Part shown: in pieces, positions 15,630 through 24,695 of the stretch
Layout of the letters: every line of letters begins with the position of its first letter
Numbering within the stretch: position 1 is the first letter of the stretch
Assembly: GCA_946553045.1 (NCBI GenBank)
Contig: CAMNRO010000030.1
Coordinates: 1 to 33,499, forward strand
DNA: 33,499 nucleotides
Source: an uncultured Porphyromonadaceae bacterium
Lineage (GTDB): Bacteria > Bacteroidota > Bacteroidia > Bacteroidales > Muribaculaceae
Reading direction: 5' to 3'
Position numbers and translations under genes: made by a program
Notes under the pieces: generated by a model
What the model was told of the DNA's origin: nothing
The model's database searches: none
What the model saw: the letters and a program-made list of their open reading frames with translations, nothing else

Positions 15630-17030
15630 TCATGCGCTGATTTCACGCCGTGCATGTTCGTAGAAATTGGTGATTCGCTTTACATACGCTACAGTCTCGG
15701 TGCCGCGGCAATAACCATATTTGGTCACAGGGTCGTTGTAGTATTTCGGATTCATCTTCATCAGAATGGCCTTCTCCACATTGTCGTCCCATTTCTGCGG
15801 GTCGAGGTTGTATTTTTTTGCAAGAGCTATTGCATCGTAAACGTGTGCTATGCCTACGTTGTAGGCCGCTATGACGAATTTGAGGCGCTCTTTGTCGTTG
15901 GGCACGTATTTCACCAGATAGCTGTCGAGGTCGTTTATGAGTTTCGAGGCTACCTTCACGCTCGTTTCGGGGTTGCCTAACTGCGACACTTTTGTCTTGT
16001 AGCCTCGCGCTGTGCTCGGCATAATCTGCATGAGTCCGCGCGCACCGACCCAGGAGCGGGCATTGGGTTTGAATTTGCTTTCCACGAAAGCCTGCGCTGC
16101 CATAAGCCGCCAATCCCAGCCGACCGTAGGGGCATATTTCTTGAATATATTGTCGTATTGCGAAATATACCCTTTGGAGAAGTCGAAATTCACACGCGGC
16201 GTGAATTTTGTCTGTTCGAAATAGCGCTTGAGCAGTTCGGCATTTGTCTTCTGTGGCGATTCGCCGGCAAACCACGAGTCGATGGAGTCTGCAAGCCAGG
16301 TTTTGTCGGGGGCAACCGCCCATGATGCCCGTTGTGGAAAGCTTACTTCCATGCTTACATCAAGGTCAGGGTAATATGTCTTGTTCAGCATGGCGATGTC
16401 GCTGTCGACAACGGTCATAGGTATTTCTCCGTCGGATACGAGGCGCAGCAGGTCTTCGGTGATAAGGGTGTCGGCATCCACTTCGTGGATTGTAATGCCG
16501 CCGCCGAGTTCGTCGTTGAGATTCTGCAGCCGTCGCAGGTATTTGCTGTCTTTCTCTACGTAGACTTCTTTGCCGACGAGTTCTGTGACATCGCTGACCG
16601 GCGCCACGCCGTTCACCTTCGGCTGGACGAGCACCTGAGTGGTGTAATTCTCGGGTCCGCAGGGCAGCACGAATTTCTTGTAGTGGTCTGTAATCGGAAC
16701 CTCGTAGGCTATGAGGTCTACTTTTCCTGAATCGAGCATCGCAACGGCCGTAGAAAGGTTTTTGGCTACCTTGAGGTCGAGCACCATGCCTTTCTGGCGG
16801 GCAAGGCTGTCGACGAGGGTGTAGTCATATCCCATCGGCTCGTCGCGATACAGGAAGTAGGAGGTCGGACCATAAAGAGTCACTACTTTCAGGGTGTCGG
16901 GCAGTGTGTTTTCGCAGTCTCGGCCGGTTTCGCAGTCGTTTTTGCCGCCGCAAGAGGGCAACAGGACTGAGGCCAGCAGAAAGAAAGACAAAGAAGAAAG
17001 CGCGTGAGCTTTGATGTGACGGAGTTGCAT
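15630..17030 (-). CDS. mltF: MltF-like membrane-bound lytic transglycosylase
   Basis: 466-residue lipoprotein. Seen: signal sequence with lipobox LLPSC at about residue 27, an SBP_bac_3-type periplasmic binding domain (about 45-270, from LKVVTLYGPTSYF to the end of the solute-binding fold), then a transglycosylase SLT domain (about 295-420) with the catalytic Glu in AAQAFVESKF, followed by GARGLMQIMPSTA and FVIAAYNVGIAHV. MltF cleaves the MurNAc-GlcNAc bond and forms 1,6-anhydro-MurNAc; the binding domain is thought to sense peptides. The frame is open to 17084, but MQLRHIKAHALSSL gives a proper signal peptide. It is 68 bp downstream of purM with no promoter seen between. Confidence 0.9.
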   Translation of the reverse strand: MQLRHIKAHALSSLSFFLLASVLLPSCGGKNDCETGRDCENTLPDTLKVVTLYGPTSYFLYRDEPMGYDYTLVDSLARQKGMVLDLKVAKNLSTAVAMLDSGKVDLIAYEVPITDHYKKFVLPCGPENYTTQVLVQPKVNGVAPVSDVTELVGKEVYVEKDSKYLRRLQNLNDELGGGITIHEVDADTLITEDLLRLVSDGEIPMTVVDSDIAMLNKTYYPDLDVSMEVSFPQRASWAVAPDKTWLADSIDSWFAGESPQKTNAELLKRYFEQTKFTPRVNFDFSKGYISQYDNIFKKYAPTVGWDWRLMAAQAFVESKFKPNARSWVGARGLMQIMPSTARGYKTKVSQLGNPETSVKVASKLINDLDSYLVKYVPNDKERLKFVIAAYNVGIAHVYDAIALAKKYNLDPQKWDDNVEKAILMKMNPKYYNDPVTKYGYCRGTETVAYVKRITNFYEHARREISA

Positions 17031-17098
17031 ATCGGGCGTGATATTAGTTGACCGTATCCGGGCTGAGGACAGCCGGAAGGTCATCCCCTCCGTCGGGC

Positions 17099-18265
17099 TC
17101 AGTACTCGAAGATGCCGTAGGGCGTGGTCAGGGTAAGTTTCTTGGCCGGGGCTTCTTCGACACGTCCTATCACTTTGGCCTCGATTCCGAATTCGCCGGC
17201 AATGGCGATGATACGGTCGGCTGCCGCGGGGTCGCAGTACATTTCGAGACGGTGACCCATGTTGAAGACTTTGTACATCTCGCGGGCCTCTGTACCCGAT
17301 TCGCGCCGAATGAGGTCGAACAGCGGTGGAACGTCGAATAAGTTGTCTTTAATAACATGTTTGCCTTCCACAAAGTTCAGAATCTTTGTCTGCGCGCCTC
17401 CAGAGCAGTGCACCATGCCGTGTACGTAGGGGCGCAGTTCAGAAAGAACGGCCTTCACCACCGGGGCGTATGTGCGGGTGGGGGAGAGCACGAGGCGTCC
17501 GGCGTCGAGGGGTGAGCCTTCTACGGCGTCGGTCAGACCTTTCGAGCCGCAGTACACAAGCTCTACGGGCAGGCCCGGGTCGTATGTTTCGGGGTATTTT
17601 TCGGCTATGGTCTTGTTGAATACGTCGTGGCGTGCCGAGGTAAGACCGTTGCTGCCCATGCCGCCGTTATAGTCTTTTTCGTAGGCGGCTTTGCCATAGG
17701 AGGCAAGGCCTACGATTACGTCGCCGGCCTTTATGTTGGCGTTGTCTATCACGTCGGCGCGGCGCATGCGGCAGGCCACAGTGCTGTCTACGATAATTGT
17801 GCGGACGAGGTCTCCGACGTCGGCAGTCTCGCCGCCGGTAGGATATATGCTCACGCCCATGGTGCGGAGTTCTTCGACGAGTTCCTGGGTGGCGTTGATG
17901 ACGGCCGATATTACTTCGCCGGGCACAAGGCGCTTGTTGCGTCCTATGGTCGATGAAAGAAGAATATTGTCGGTCGCACCTACGCAGATGAGGTCGTCGA
18001 TATTCATTATGAGTGAATCCTGCGCTATGCCTTTCCACACGTCGATGTTGCCTGTCTCGCGCCAGTAGGCATAGGCGAGGGCCGATTTTGTGCCTGCGCC
18101 GTCGGCGTGCATGATGTTGCACCACGCCGGGTCGCCTCCGAGGTAATCGGGAATGATTTTGCAGAAAGCACCGGGGAATATGCCTTTGTCGATGTTTCGG
18201 ATAGCCGAGTGCACGTCTTCTTTCGAAGCCGAGACTCCTCTTTTCTCATAGCGTCCGCTGTCCAT
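17099..18265 (-). CDS. purM: Phosphoribosylformylglycinamidine cyclo-ligase (AIR synthase)
   Basis: 388-residue AIR synthase of the Bacteroidetes type: ATP-dependent closure of FGAM to aminoimidazole ribonucleotide in purine synthesis, cytosolic. Seen: N-terminal YEKRGVSASKEDVH, HADGAGTKSALAY, the acidic metal/ATP segment MNIDDLICVGATD, and GGETADVGDLV, then the C-terminal AIRS domain with HCSGGAQTK and NMGHRLEMY. It is longer than E. coli PurM (345), as is usual for this branch. It follows the antiporter gene by 19 bp in what appears to be one transcript, an odd functional mix with membrane genes. Confidence 0.9.
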   Translation of the reverse strand: MDSGRYEKRGVSASKEDVHSAIRNIDKGIFPGAFCKIIPDYLGGDPAWCNIMHADGAGTKSALAYAYWRETGNIDVWKGIAQDSLIMNIDDLICVGATDNILLSSTIGRNKRLVPGEVISAVINATQELVEELRTMGVSIYPTGGETADVGDLVRTIIVDSTVACRMRRADVIDNANIKAGDVIVGLASYGKAAYEKDYNGGMGSNGLTSARHDVFNKTIAEKYPETYDPGLPVELVYCGSKGLTDAVEGSPLDAGRLVLSPTRTYAPVVKAVLSELRPYVHGMVHCSGGAQTKILNFVEGKHVIKDNLFDVPPLFDLIRRESGTEAREMYKVFNMGHRLEMYCDPAAADRIIAIAGEFGIEAKVIGRVEEAPAKKLTLTTPYGIFEY

Positions 18266-18284
18266 GTCTGTTATATTATATAGG

Positions 18285-20486
18285 TTATTTTAGTTTTGCC
18301 AGTTTTGCAGGGTTTCCGACCAGCCACACGATGTCGCCTTCTTCGAAAACGAGGTCGGGCTTTGAGTCGATGTGCTCCTCGCCGCGGTCTACTGCCACTA
18401 CGAGAGCGTCGTAGGTGTCGCGCAGAGCCGATGAACGGGGCGTGCGCGAAATCAGCGGCGAGTCGGGGCCGAGAAGTATGCTGGTGAGCTTCATGTCGGA
18501 ATAATCGTGTGCCGACGTTGTTTCCGTTTCGTCGGCCTCAATCTGGGGAAGTAGTTTTTCAATCTGTTCGTCGGTGCCGATGATACCTAATATGTCTCCC
18601 GGGTAAATCCTTGTACGGCCATTGGGAATAGGTATGAAATTAGCACCTCGCTGTATGCTTACCACGTTTACACCGAAGCGGTTGCGCAGATTGGAATCCA
18701 TCAGCCGCTCGCCGGCGAAGGCGCATGCCGTGCCGACTGTCATGTAGGCTTGGTGCAGGTCGTTTACCACGGCATTTTTTTTGCCGCTGCGCCGCAGTTC
18801 GCGCTCGTTGAGATTGTCGAGGAATTTGCTCTCTATGCGTTCCATGCTCGCATTGAGCTTGCGGGAGAAGTAGAACGCCAGCAGCACGACCACAGCTATC
18901 ACGGCCACAAGGCCGGCCTTGGCCGAATATACTTCGCTGATGGCCCTGACGATGAATACTACCGCTATCAGGAAGCGGAATATTATCATTACGATACGTG
19001 GAATGTTGCTTCCGAGCCCCTCGGTGCCGTCGGGACCTTTTGTCTTGATCGGAATGACAAGCGCCAGGAGAAATGGAGCCATCGCGCCGAGTGTGATGAC
19101 TATGCAGAGCACATTGGCCCAGTCGCCGGTATGATTCCGCAGCCACGGCAGAAGGTACATCTGTGAGATAAGCAGAATGCCGACAAGCACGACGGAGTAG
19201 AGCACCGTGCGCCATATGTAGCGTTTGAGAACGGCTTTCCAGGGCTGTCCGGCGGCTTCGCTGCGGTCGGCCTGTTTGCGGTAGCGGTCGATGAGGAAAT
19301 TCAGACGGCGGGGCAGACGGCGTTCCAGCCATTTGTAGAACGGCAGCGACATTTTTATGAAATACGGTGTTGTGAACGTCGTTATCACCGATACGGCCAC
19401 TACGATGGGGTATATTGTCGTGTCGAGCACTCCGAGACTCATGCCCAGTGTGGCGATGATGAATGCGAATTCGCCTATCTGCGTGAGCGAGAAGCCCGAC
19501 TGTATGGCAACTTTAAGCGTCTGGCCCGTAACAAGCATGCCGAATGTGCCGAAAATAATCATTCCGACAATCACCACTGCCGAAAGAAGCAGAATCGGGC
19601 CCCAGTACTGTGCCAGAATATGAGGCTGGACCATCATGCCGACGGAGATGAAGAATACAGAGCCGAAGAGGTCTTTGACGGGCATGACGACGTTTTCGAT
19701 GCGTTCGGCGTAGCTCGTGCCTGCCAGAATGGACCCCATGACGAAAGCTCCAAGCGCCAGCGAGAAACCGCAGAACACGGAGAACACGGCCATGCCCAGA
19801 CACAGGCCCATCGACACCACAAGCAGGGTTTCGGAGTTGAGAAAGCGGCGTATGCGGTTGAGAAGCGACGGAAGCACATATACGCCCACAAGAAACCATA
19901 TGATGAGGAAGAATACCAGTTTGCCTACGCTGAAAAGAAGTTCGCCGCCCTCGACGCTTTTGTTGATGGCTATCGACGAGAGAAGCACCATCATCAGGAC
20001 GGCAAAGAGGTCTTCGACAATGAGCACCGCCAGAACGAGCGAGGCGAATTTCTTTTGTCGCAGCCCCATGTCGGTAAATGCCTTTATGATGATTGTTGTC
20101 GACGACATCGACAGCATTCCGCCGAGGAAGAGGCTGTTGATATAGTTCATGTGCATCAAATGCCCGACGGCAAAGCCGGCGCACATCATGCCGGAAACGA
20201 TTATCAGCGCTGTGACAACCGCAGAGCCTCCTGAATTGACAAGCTTGCGGAAACTGAATTCGAGACCGAGTGAGAAAAGCAGCACTACGATACCTATCTG
20301 TGCCCAGAAATCGATGTTTTCTTCTGTGGTCACAGACGGAAGGTACTCGAAGTGAGGACTGGCGAGGAAGCCCGCCACTATATAGCCCAGCACGACCGGC
20401 TGCTTAATCCATTTAAAAAGGACAGTAACTACGGCTCCGAGCAGCAGTATGAATGCCAAATCGCTGATAAGACCCTGTACTTCCAT
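18285..20486 (-). CDS. CPA2-type cation/proton antiporter with TrkA-C domains
   Basis: 733-residue inner-membrane protein. Seen: an N-terminal Na+/H+-exchanger domain of about 12 helices (1-385) with typical segments QPVVLGYIVAGFLASP, LLFSLGLEFSFRK, LSMSSTTIIIKAF, LVLAVLIVEDLFAVLMM and SLTQIGEFAFII; then a cytosolic link, about four more helices (430-570), and two TrkA-C/RCK-C-like domains at about 590-660 and 675-733. There is no NAD-binding RCK-N domain, unlike KefB/KefC. Probable role is K+ or Na+/H+ exchange for pH and ion balance. It sits 3 bp after the MgtC-like gene and before purM. Confidence 0.9.
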   Translation of the reverse strand: MEVQGLISDLAFILLLGAVVTVLFKWIKQPVVLGYIVAGFLASPHFEYLPSVTTEENIDFWAQIGIVVLLFSLGLEFSFRKLVNSGGSAVVTALIIVSGMMCAGFAVGHLMHMNYINSLFLGGMLSMSSTTIIIKAFTDMGLRQKKFASLVLAVLIVEDLFAVLMMVLLSSIAINKSVEGGELLFSVGKLVFFLIIWFLVGVYVLPSLLNRIRRFLNSETLLVVSMGLCLGMAVFSVFCGFSLALGAFVMGSILAGTSYAERIENVVMPVKDLFGSVFFISVGMMVQPHILAQYWGPILLLSAVVIVGMIIFGTFGMLVTGQTLKVAIQSGFSLTQIGEFAFIIATLGMSLGVLDTTIYPIVVAVSVITTFTTPYFIKMSLPFYKWLERRLPRRLNFLIDRYRKQADRSEAAGQPWKAVLKRYIWRTVLYSVVLVGILLISQMYLLPWLRNHTGDWANVLCIVITLGAMAPFLLALVIPIKTKGPDGTEGLGSNIPRIVMIIFRFLIAVVFIVRAISEVYSAKAGLVAVIAVVVLLAFYFSRKLNASMERIESKFLDNLNERELRRSGKKNAVVNDLHQAYMTVGTACAFAGERLMDSNLRNRFGVNVVSIQRGANFIPIPNGRTRIYPGDILGIIGTDEQIEKLLPQIEADETETTSAHDYSDMKLTSILLGPDSPLISRTPRSSALRDTYDALVVAVDRGEEHIDSKPDLVFEEGDIVWLVGNPAKLAKLK

Positions 20487-20489
20487 CGG

Positions 20490-21212
20490 TTATATATTAA
20501 TCTGGTTGGCGAGTGTGATAGCTTTTGTGGGGTGCAGACGAGCGAATTGCGAGAATAAATCTATATAATTTGTCGATTCCTTTACGAGCACTATCAGATT
20601 GAGGTGTGTCTCGTTGGCGTCGAAATCGTAGTCTACATAGAAGTTGCTCAAGTGTATTTTATGCTCGCGGAGCACGGCGCGGTAGTCGCTGATATCGTGG
20701 AGGATATCGGCTGTGCGGATTCTGATTATGCGCGATTCCGCACCACGTGTCAGGCGCTTTTCGATTCCTTCGAGAAGCACGAGTATGAACAGGATAAGGC
20801 CGGAGGCCACTACCGACAGCCAGTACATGCCCAGACCGACAGCCATGCCTATGATGGCTACCATCCATATGCCGGCGGCAGTGGTCAGGCCGCGCACCGA
20901 GCCTTTCATCTGTATGATGGCACCGGCTCCGAGGAAGCCTATGCCGGTAATGACCTGGGCGGCTATGCGGCCGGGGTCGCCGTTTTTAAGCCCCATGTAC
21001 TCCTGAGGAACGTATATGGAAAGAAGCATGGCAAGCGTCGCACCCATCGATATGAGAGAGAATGTGCGTACGCCGGCTGTCTGTCCTTTGCGACGGCGCT
21101 CGAAGCCAACGACCGCGCCGAGAAGCATGCTCAGCAGCAGTTTGTAGATAGAGCCGACGGTGTTGACTTCTATCGCGTTGATGGCACCGTAGATGTCGCG
21201 GAGGAATTCCAT
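20490..21212 (-). CDS. MgtC/SapB family membrane protein
   Basis: 240-residue inner-membrane protein. Seen: the MgtC domain of about five helices (1-150) with GFERRRKGQTAGVRTF, ISMGATLAML, VITGIGFLGAGAIIQ and VRGLTTAAGIWMVAIIGM, followed by a soluble C-terminal domain (about 155-240) with alternating strands resembling an ACT-like fold. MgtC proteins are linked with Mg2+ limitation and, in pathogens, with modulating the F1Fo ATPase; in commensals the role is unclear. It is 4 bp after the coiled-coil protein gene and 3 bp before the antiporter gene, so the three are surely one transcript. Confidence 0.91.
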   Translation of the reverse strand: MEFLRDIYGAINAIEVNTVGSIYKLLLSMLLGAVVGFERRRKGQTAGVRTFSLISMGATLAMLLSIYVPQEYMGLKNGDPGRIAAQVITGIGFLGAGAIIQMKGSVRGLTTAAGIWMVAIIGMAVGLGMYWLSVVASGLILFILVLLEGIEKRLTRGAESRIIRIRTADILHDISDYRAVLREHKIHLSNFYVDYDFDANETHLNLIVLVKESTNYIDLFSQFARLHPTKAITLANQINI

Positions 21213-21216
21213 TTAT

Positions 21217-22158
21217 TTATTTCAAGCTGAAAGAGCGCGATACGAGGCGGAAGTTATCGGCGAAAAGTTCGACGGTATAGTCGCCGGCTATAAGGGGGGT
21301 GTTCACGTCCCAGTAGATGGTGACGCCGGGGATTTCCTCGCCTTCGTATTCGATTGTTTTCTGGGCCGAGCAGCCTACGTTTCCGCCTTCGAACGAGAAC
21401 GAGCCTCCGCCTGTCAGAAGCTGGCCCGAGGGAGATATGATGCGGGCGTAGATAGTCTTTTCACCGACCGGGGTGGAATTGTTCTGAGGTATGGTGAAGT
21501 TTATGACGAGCTGAGTGGCTTTTGCAACCTTTTTCTCTGTTTTGCCTTTTTTGTTGAGCGCTCCGAGCGACAGGCCGGTAACGTTGAGGCGCTCTGCAAG
21601 CGTCATGCGTTCGCTGAGAACTTCGTTCTTGCGGGCAGTTTCCTTGACCTGCGACTGCAGGGTGCTGTTCTGGCGCTTTATTTCGGTGTTTTCGCTGCGC
21701 AGGGCCTCGTTTTCCTTGTTGAGACGGTCGATTTCTTCCACATAGTGGCGCAGAAGTGCCCTGAGTGTGTCAATTTCGCCTCGCAGTTTGGCGATTTCTG
21801 CCGCGCTTTTATGTTTCTGGCTGGCAAGCTCCTGCTGAAGTTTCTCCACCTGCAGGCGTGCGGCCTCGTATTTCTCGTTTAGCTGACGCTTTATGGAATC
21901 GTCTTTGATATACTTGCGCGAGTTTTCGAACTGTGCGAATTCGTTGTTAAGATCGGCATATTCGCTTTCGAGTTGCTGCTGGGCTATGTCGAGCTGCATC
22001 TGCTCCATTTCGGCCTTGGCGGCCTCTGCGGCGCGCGATGAGCGGACGGCCCAGAATACAAGCGCGCCGATTGCAATGGCTCCTGCCACGACGGCGGCTA
22101 TGATTATCCACGATGGTTTGCGTTTCATCTCCTTGGTCTTGGGTTTAGTCTGGTCCAT
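21217..22158 (-). CDS. Single-pass coiled-coil membrane protein, unknown function
   Basis: 313 residues, no named family recognised. Seen: a short basic cytoplasmic start, one membrane helix at about 16-38 (WIIIAAVVAGAIAIGALVFW), a long charged coiled coil at about 45-185 with heptad-like Leu/Ile spacing (IDRLNKENEALRSENTEIKR), and a beta-rich C-terminal domain (about 210-313; ATQLVINFTIPQNNS to the end) that may bind ligand or partner in the periplasm. The frame is open to 22227, but a -7 promoter element lies between that and the ATG at 22158. It heads an operon with the MgtC-like protein and the antiporter, which suggests an envelope or ion-related role. Confidence 0.75.
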   Translation of the reverse strand: MDQTKPKTKEMKRKPSWIIIAAVVAGAIAIGALVFWAVRSSRAAEAAKAEMEQMQLDIAQQQLESEYADLNNEFAQFENSRKYIKDDSIKRQLNEKYEAARLQVEKLQQELASQKHKSAAEIAKLRGEIDTLRALLRHYVEEIDRLNKENEALRSENTEIKRQNSTLQSQVKETARKNEVLSERMTLAERLNVTGLSLGALNKKGKTEKKVAKATQLVINFTIPQNNSTPVGEKTIYARIISPSGQLLTGGGSFSFEGGNVGCSAQKTIEYEGEEIPGVTIYWDVNTPLIAGDYTVELFADNFRLVSRSFSLK

Positions 22159-22178
22159 GTGAGTATGCTTATGAACTG

Positions 22179-22186
22179 CAAATTTA
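22179..22186 (-). promoter_or_regulatory. -7 element upstream of the coiled-coil/MgtC/antiporter operon
   Basis: On the minus strand TAAATTTG, an exact TAnnTTTG match, 20 bp before the ATG at 22158 and just after the dnaB stop codon. No -33 TTTG at the right spacing. Confidence 0.5.
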
Positions 22187-22195
22187 GCAAAAAAA

Positions 22196-23788
22196 TCAGA
22201 AAGGGCTGTCCGATTTGCCTCCTTCATTCAGAAAATCCGGATTGGGGCCGGGAACACCGCCCGTGCCGGGAAGTCCGAGAGCTGCCGCATCGGCCGCTGC
22301 TGCCGAGGCATCGGCTACGGGAACGGCCGTATCGGCGTTGTCGCTGGCGGCGCGCATGCCGAAAGCAGCGCCTTCTTCACCGGCCGGCTCCCAGTTCTCG
22401 AATCGCACATATTCGTTTCGGAAGCGCAGGTCGACAGTGCCGACAGAACCGCTTCGGTGCTTGGCGAGAATGAACTCGGCCTTGCCGCGAATGTCGCGTC
22501 CGTCCTCGTCGGTAGAGGAGTGTGAATAATACTCCGGACGGTGAATGAAACATACGATGTCGGCGTCCTGTTCGATGGCGCCCGATTCGCGAAGGTCGGA
22601 AAGCTGAGGGCGTTTGTCTTTGTTGCCTCGGTCTTCAACCTTACGGTTGAGCTGCGACAGCGCCACAATAGGTATGTCGAGCTCTTTGGCCAGCTGCTTG
22701 AGCGAGCGCGATATCGTACTCACTTCCTGCTCGCGCGAGCCGAGTTTGAGGCCGCCGGCAGTCATGAGCTGAAGGTAGTCGATTATTATCATGCGCACGC
22801 CGTGCTCGCGCACCAGTCGGCGCGCCTTGCTTCGCAGCTCCATAATCGATAGGCTCGATGTGTCGTCTACGAAGAGCGGAAGGCCCTGCAGCTTCTGCAT
22901 GCGGTGCAGCAGCTGGTTCCATTCGAGCTGCGAAAGGCTGCCGCTTTTTATTTTTTCGCCGCCGAGCTCGCATGCGTTTGAAATGAGACGGTTCACAAGC
23001 TGAAGGTTGCTCATTTCGAGCGAGAATACGGCTATGGGATTGTTCATCAGCGCTATGTTCAGCGCCATCGACAGCACGAAGGCTGTCTTGCCCATGGCCG
23101 GTCGGGCTGCTATGATGATGAGGTCGGAGTTCTGCCAGCCCGAAGTATATTTGTCGAGTTCGCGGAATCCGCTGCTCAGGCCGCTGAGACCCGACTGCTG
23201 CTGAGAGGCCAGCTGCATGCGTTCGAGGGCGTGGGTGAGCAGCGGGTCTATCTGCGACACCTCTTTCTTCACATTACCCTGCGAAATCTCGAACAGACGT
23301 TTTTCGGTTTCCTGAAGTATGTCGTCGACGTCGTTGCTTTCGTCGAACGAGGCATTCTCAACTTCCGAGGCAAAGGCAATGAGCTCGCGGGCAAGGTATT
23401 TCTGAGCTACGATTCGGGCATGAAATTCCACGTGTGCGGCAGAGGCCACATTTGATGTCAGCCCGACCACGAATGCGGCACCACCGGCCTTTTCGAGAGT
23501 GCTCGACAGACGCAGCTGGTTTACGACCGTCATCATGTCGATAGGTTTTTGCTCCAGGCCGAGAGTCTGAATCGCTTCGTAGACGGCCGCATGTCGAGGC
23601 TCGTAGAAGCTCTCGGGCTTGAGCAGGTCGCAGACGAGCGTATAGGCATCTTTCTCAACCATGAGAGCGCCGAGTACGGCGGCTTCGACCTCTATTGCCC
23701 GGGGTACAAGACGCCCTACGGGGTCGTCGGGCATTGACCCTTTCTTGATATACGGTTTTTTCTGCTGATATGACTGGCTTTCGGGCAT
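22196..23788 (-). CDS. dnaB: Replicative DNA helicase
   Basis: 530-residue hexameric replication-fork helicase. Seen: N-terminal DnaB domain (about 25-130, from PRAIEVEAAVLGALM), linker, and the RecA-like ATPase domain (about 190-460) with Walker A ARPAMGKTAF (Lys233-region), Walker B MIIIDYLQLM (333-342), ALSQLNRKVEDR and DLRESGAIEQDAD. The C-terminal tail of about 60 residues is Ala/Gly/Pro-rich and low in complexity. No intein is present. Its start overlaps the stop of the OmpA-like gene by one base (TAATG on the minus strand), showing translational coupling. Confidence 0.96.
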   Translation of the reverse strand: MPESQSYQQKKPYIKKGSMPDDPVGRLVPRAIEVEAAVLGALMVEKDAYTLVCDLLKPESFYEPRHAAVYEAIQTLGLEQKPIDMMTVVNQLRLSSTLEKAGGAAFVVGLTSNVASAAHVEFHARIVAQKYLARELIAFASEVENASFDESNDVDDILQETEKRLFEISQGNVKKEVSQIDPLLTHALERMQLASQQQSGLSGLSSGFRELDKYTSGWQNSDLIIIAARPAMGKTAFVLSMALNIALMNNPIAVFSLEMSNLQLVNRLISNACELGGEKIKSGSLSQLEWNQLLHRMQKLQGLPLFVDDTSSLSIMELRSKARRLVREHGVRMIIIDYLQLMTAGGLKLGSREQEVSTISRSLKQLAKELDIPIVALSQLNRKVEDRGNKDKRPQLSDLRESGAIEQDADIVCFIHRPEYYSHSSTDEDGRDIRGKAEFILAKHRSGSVGTVDLRFRNEYVRFENWEPAGEEGAAFGMRAASDNADTAVPVADASAAAADAAALGLPGTGGVPGPNPDFLNEGGKSDSPF

Positions 23789-24399
23789 TATCGTTTGCGT
23801 GCGTTTTTGATAAATTCTTGTGTCGGAATGAAATAGAATTCCACCCGGCGGTTCTTGGCGCGGTTAGCGCGGCCATGGTTATCGGCCAGCGGTTCGTCTG
23901 AACCGATGCCGTAGGGTATGATTCCGGTCTCGCGATGAGAGTCTTCTTTATAGAAGTATTCGTCGATGGCGTTGGCGCGGTCGGCTGTAAGGCGGTCGGC
24001 ATAGACGGCATCGCCGGTGTTGTCGCTGTGTACGGCTATGACAACCTTAAAATCTTCGCGACGATTCACAAAGTGTTTGAGACCTGAGAGTTTTGCTGGG
24101 GCTTTTGACGATAAACTTGTCTCGTTGGGCGAGAAAAGAGTACTGCAGGGAATTGTTACCATCACAACCTCGCCGGAACGGACCAAAGATGCTTCGTAGC
24201 CGGCCTCTTTGAGTTCGTCTCTGAGATTGTCCATATGCGCGACAACTGCGTTCCTTTGTTTTTCAGGAACTTCAGGGGTCTTTATGTTCTCCTCGATAGA
24301 GGCGGTCGCCGGGTCGAAATCAGTTTTTTTCTGTGCAGTAGCCGTCATGCACCAGGCCACAAGCACAATCGACGATAGGATACGGAGAGAACTGCGCAT
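23788..24399 (-). CDS. OmpA-C-like outer-membrane/periplasmic protein
   Basis: 203 residues with a signal peptide (MRSSLRILSSIVLVAWCMTATAQ, cleaved after about residue 22). The C-terminal OmpA-like peptidoglycan-binding domain (about 80-195) shows FKVVIAVHSDNTGDAVY, the DRLTADRANAI helix and GRANRAKNRRVEFYF, including the Asp and Arg known to hold meso-DAP in this fold. There is no N-terminal beta-barrel; residues 25-75 are charged and probably helical. It is directly coupled to dnaB downstream and follows the small acidic protein gene by 2 bp. It probably anchors to the cell wall from the periplasm. Confidence 0.85.
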   Translation of the reverse strand: MRSSLRILSSIVLVAWCMTATAQKKTDFDPATASIEENIKTPEVPEKQRNAVVAHMDNLRDELKEAGYEASLVRSGEVVMVTIPCSTLFSPNETSLSSKAPAKLSGLKHFVNRREDFKVVIAVHSDNTGDAVYADRLTADRANAIDEYFYKEDSHRETGIIPYGIGSDEPLADNHGRANRAKNRRVEFYFIPTQEFIKNARKR

Positions 24400-24401
24400 A
24401 A

Positions 24402-24689
24402 TCAGATAAGGCTGTCTTCGTATTCTATTTCCGCCAGTATGAGCGTTTTGATTTGTTCGCGTGTGAGTGAGGATTTCGATTTGCCCTTCAGGTAGCCGGC
24501 AATGAAATCGGTCATATCGTCGATGTCGGTTTCATCGTCAGCATCAGCATCGATATCAAGTTCGCCGTTTTCGTCATAATAGTCGAAAATGAGATCGAGT
24601 ACCTGGTAAATGTCTTCGTCGGCCGGTGCGGCAGGGCCAAGCGCGTTTTTCATCACCGCTATGGCTTCGTCTTCATCATATTCTTTCAT
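24402..24689 (-). CDS. Small acidic protein, unknown
   Basis: 95-residue, very acidic cytosolic protein with no recognised family. Seen: an N-terminal helix (DEDEAIAVMKNAL), a central Asp-rich block (LDIDADADDETDIDD, about 43-57), and a C-terminal mixed helix (TREQIKTLILAEIEYEDSLI). No Cys, no signal peptide. It lies 6 bp after rimM and 2 bp before the OmpA-like gene, so it is real by context. A role as binding partner or regulator in ribosome or replication functions is possible but not shown. Confidence 0.7.
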   Translation of the reverse strand: MKEYDEDEAIAVMKNALGPAAPADEDIYQVLDLIFDYYDENGELDIDADADDETDIDDMTDFIAGYLKGKSKSSLTREQIKTLILAEIEYEDSLI

Positions 24690-24695
24690 AATAAG

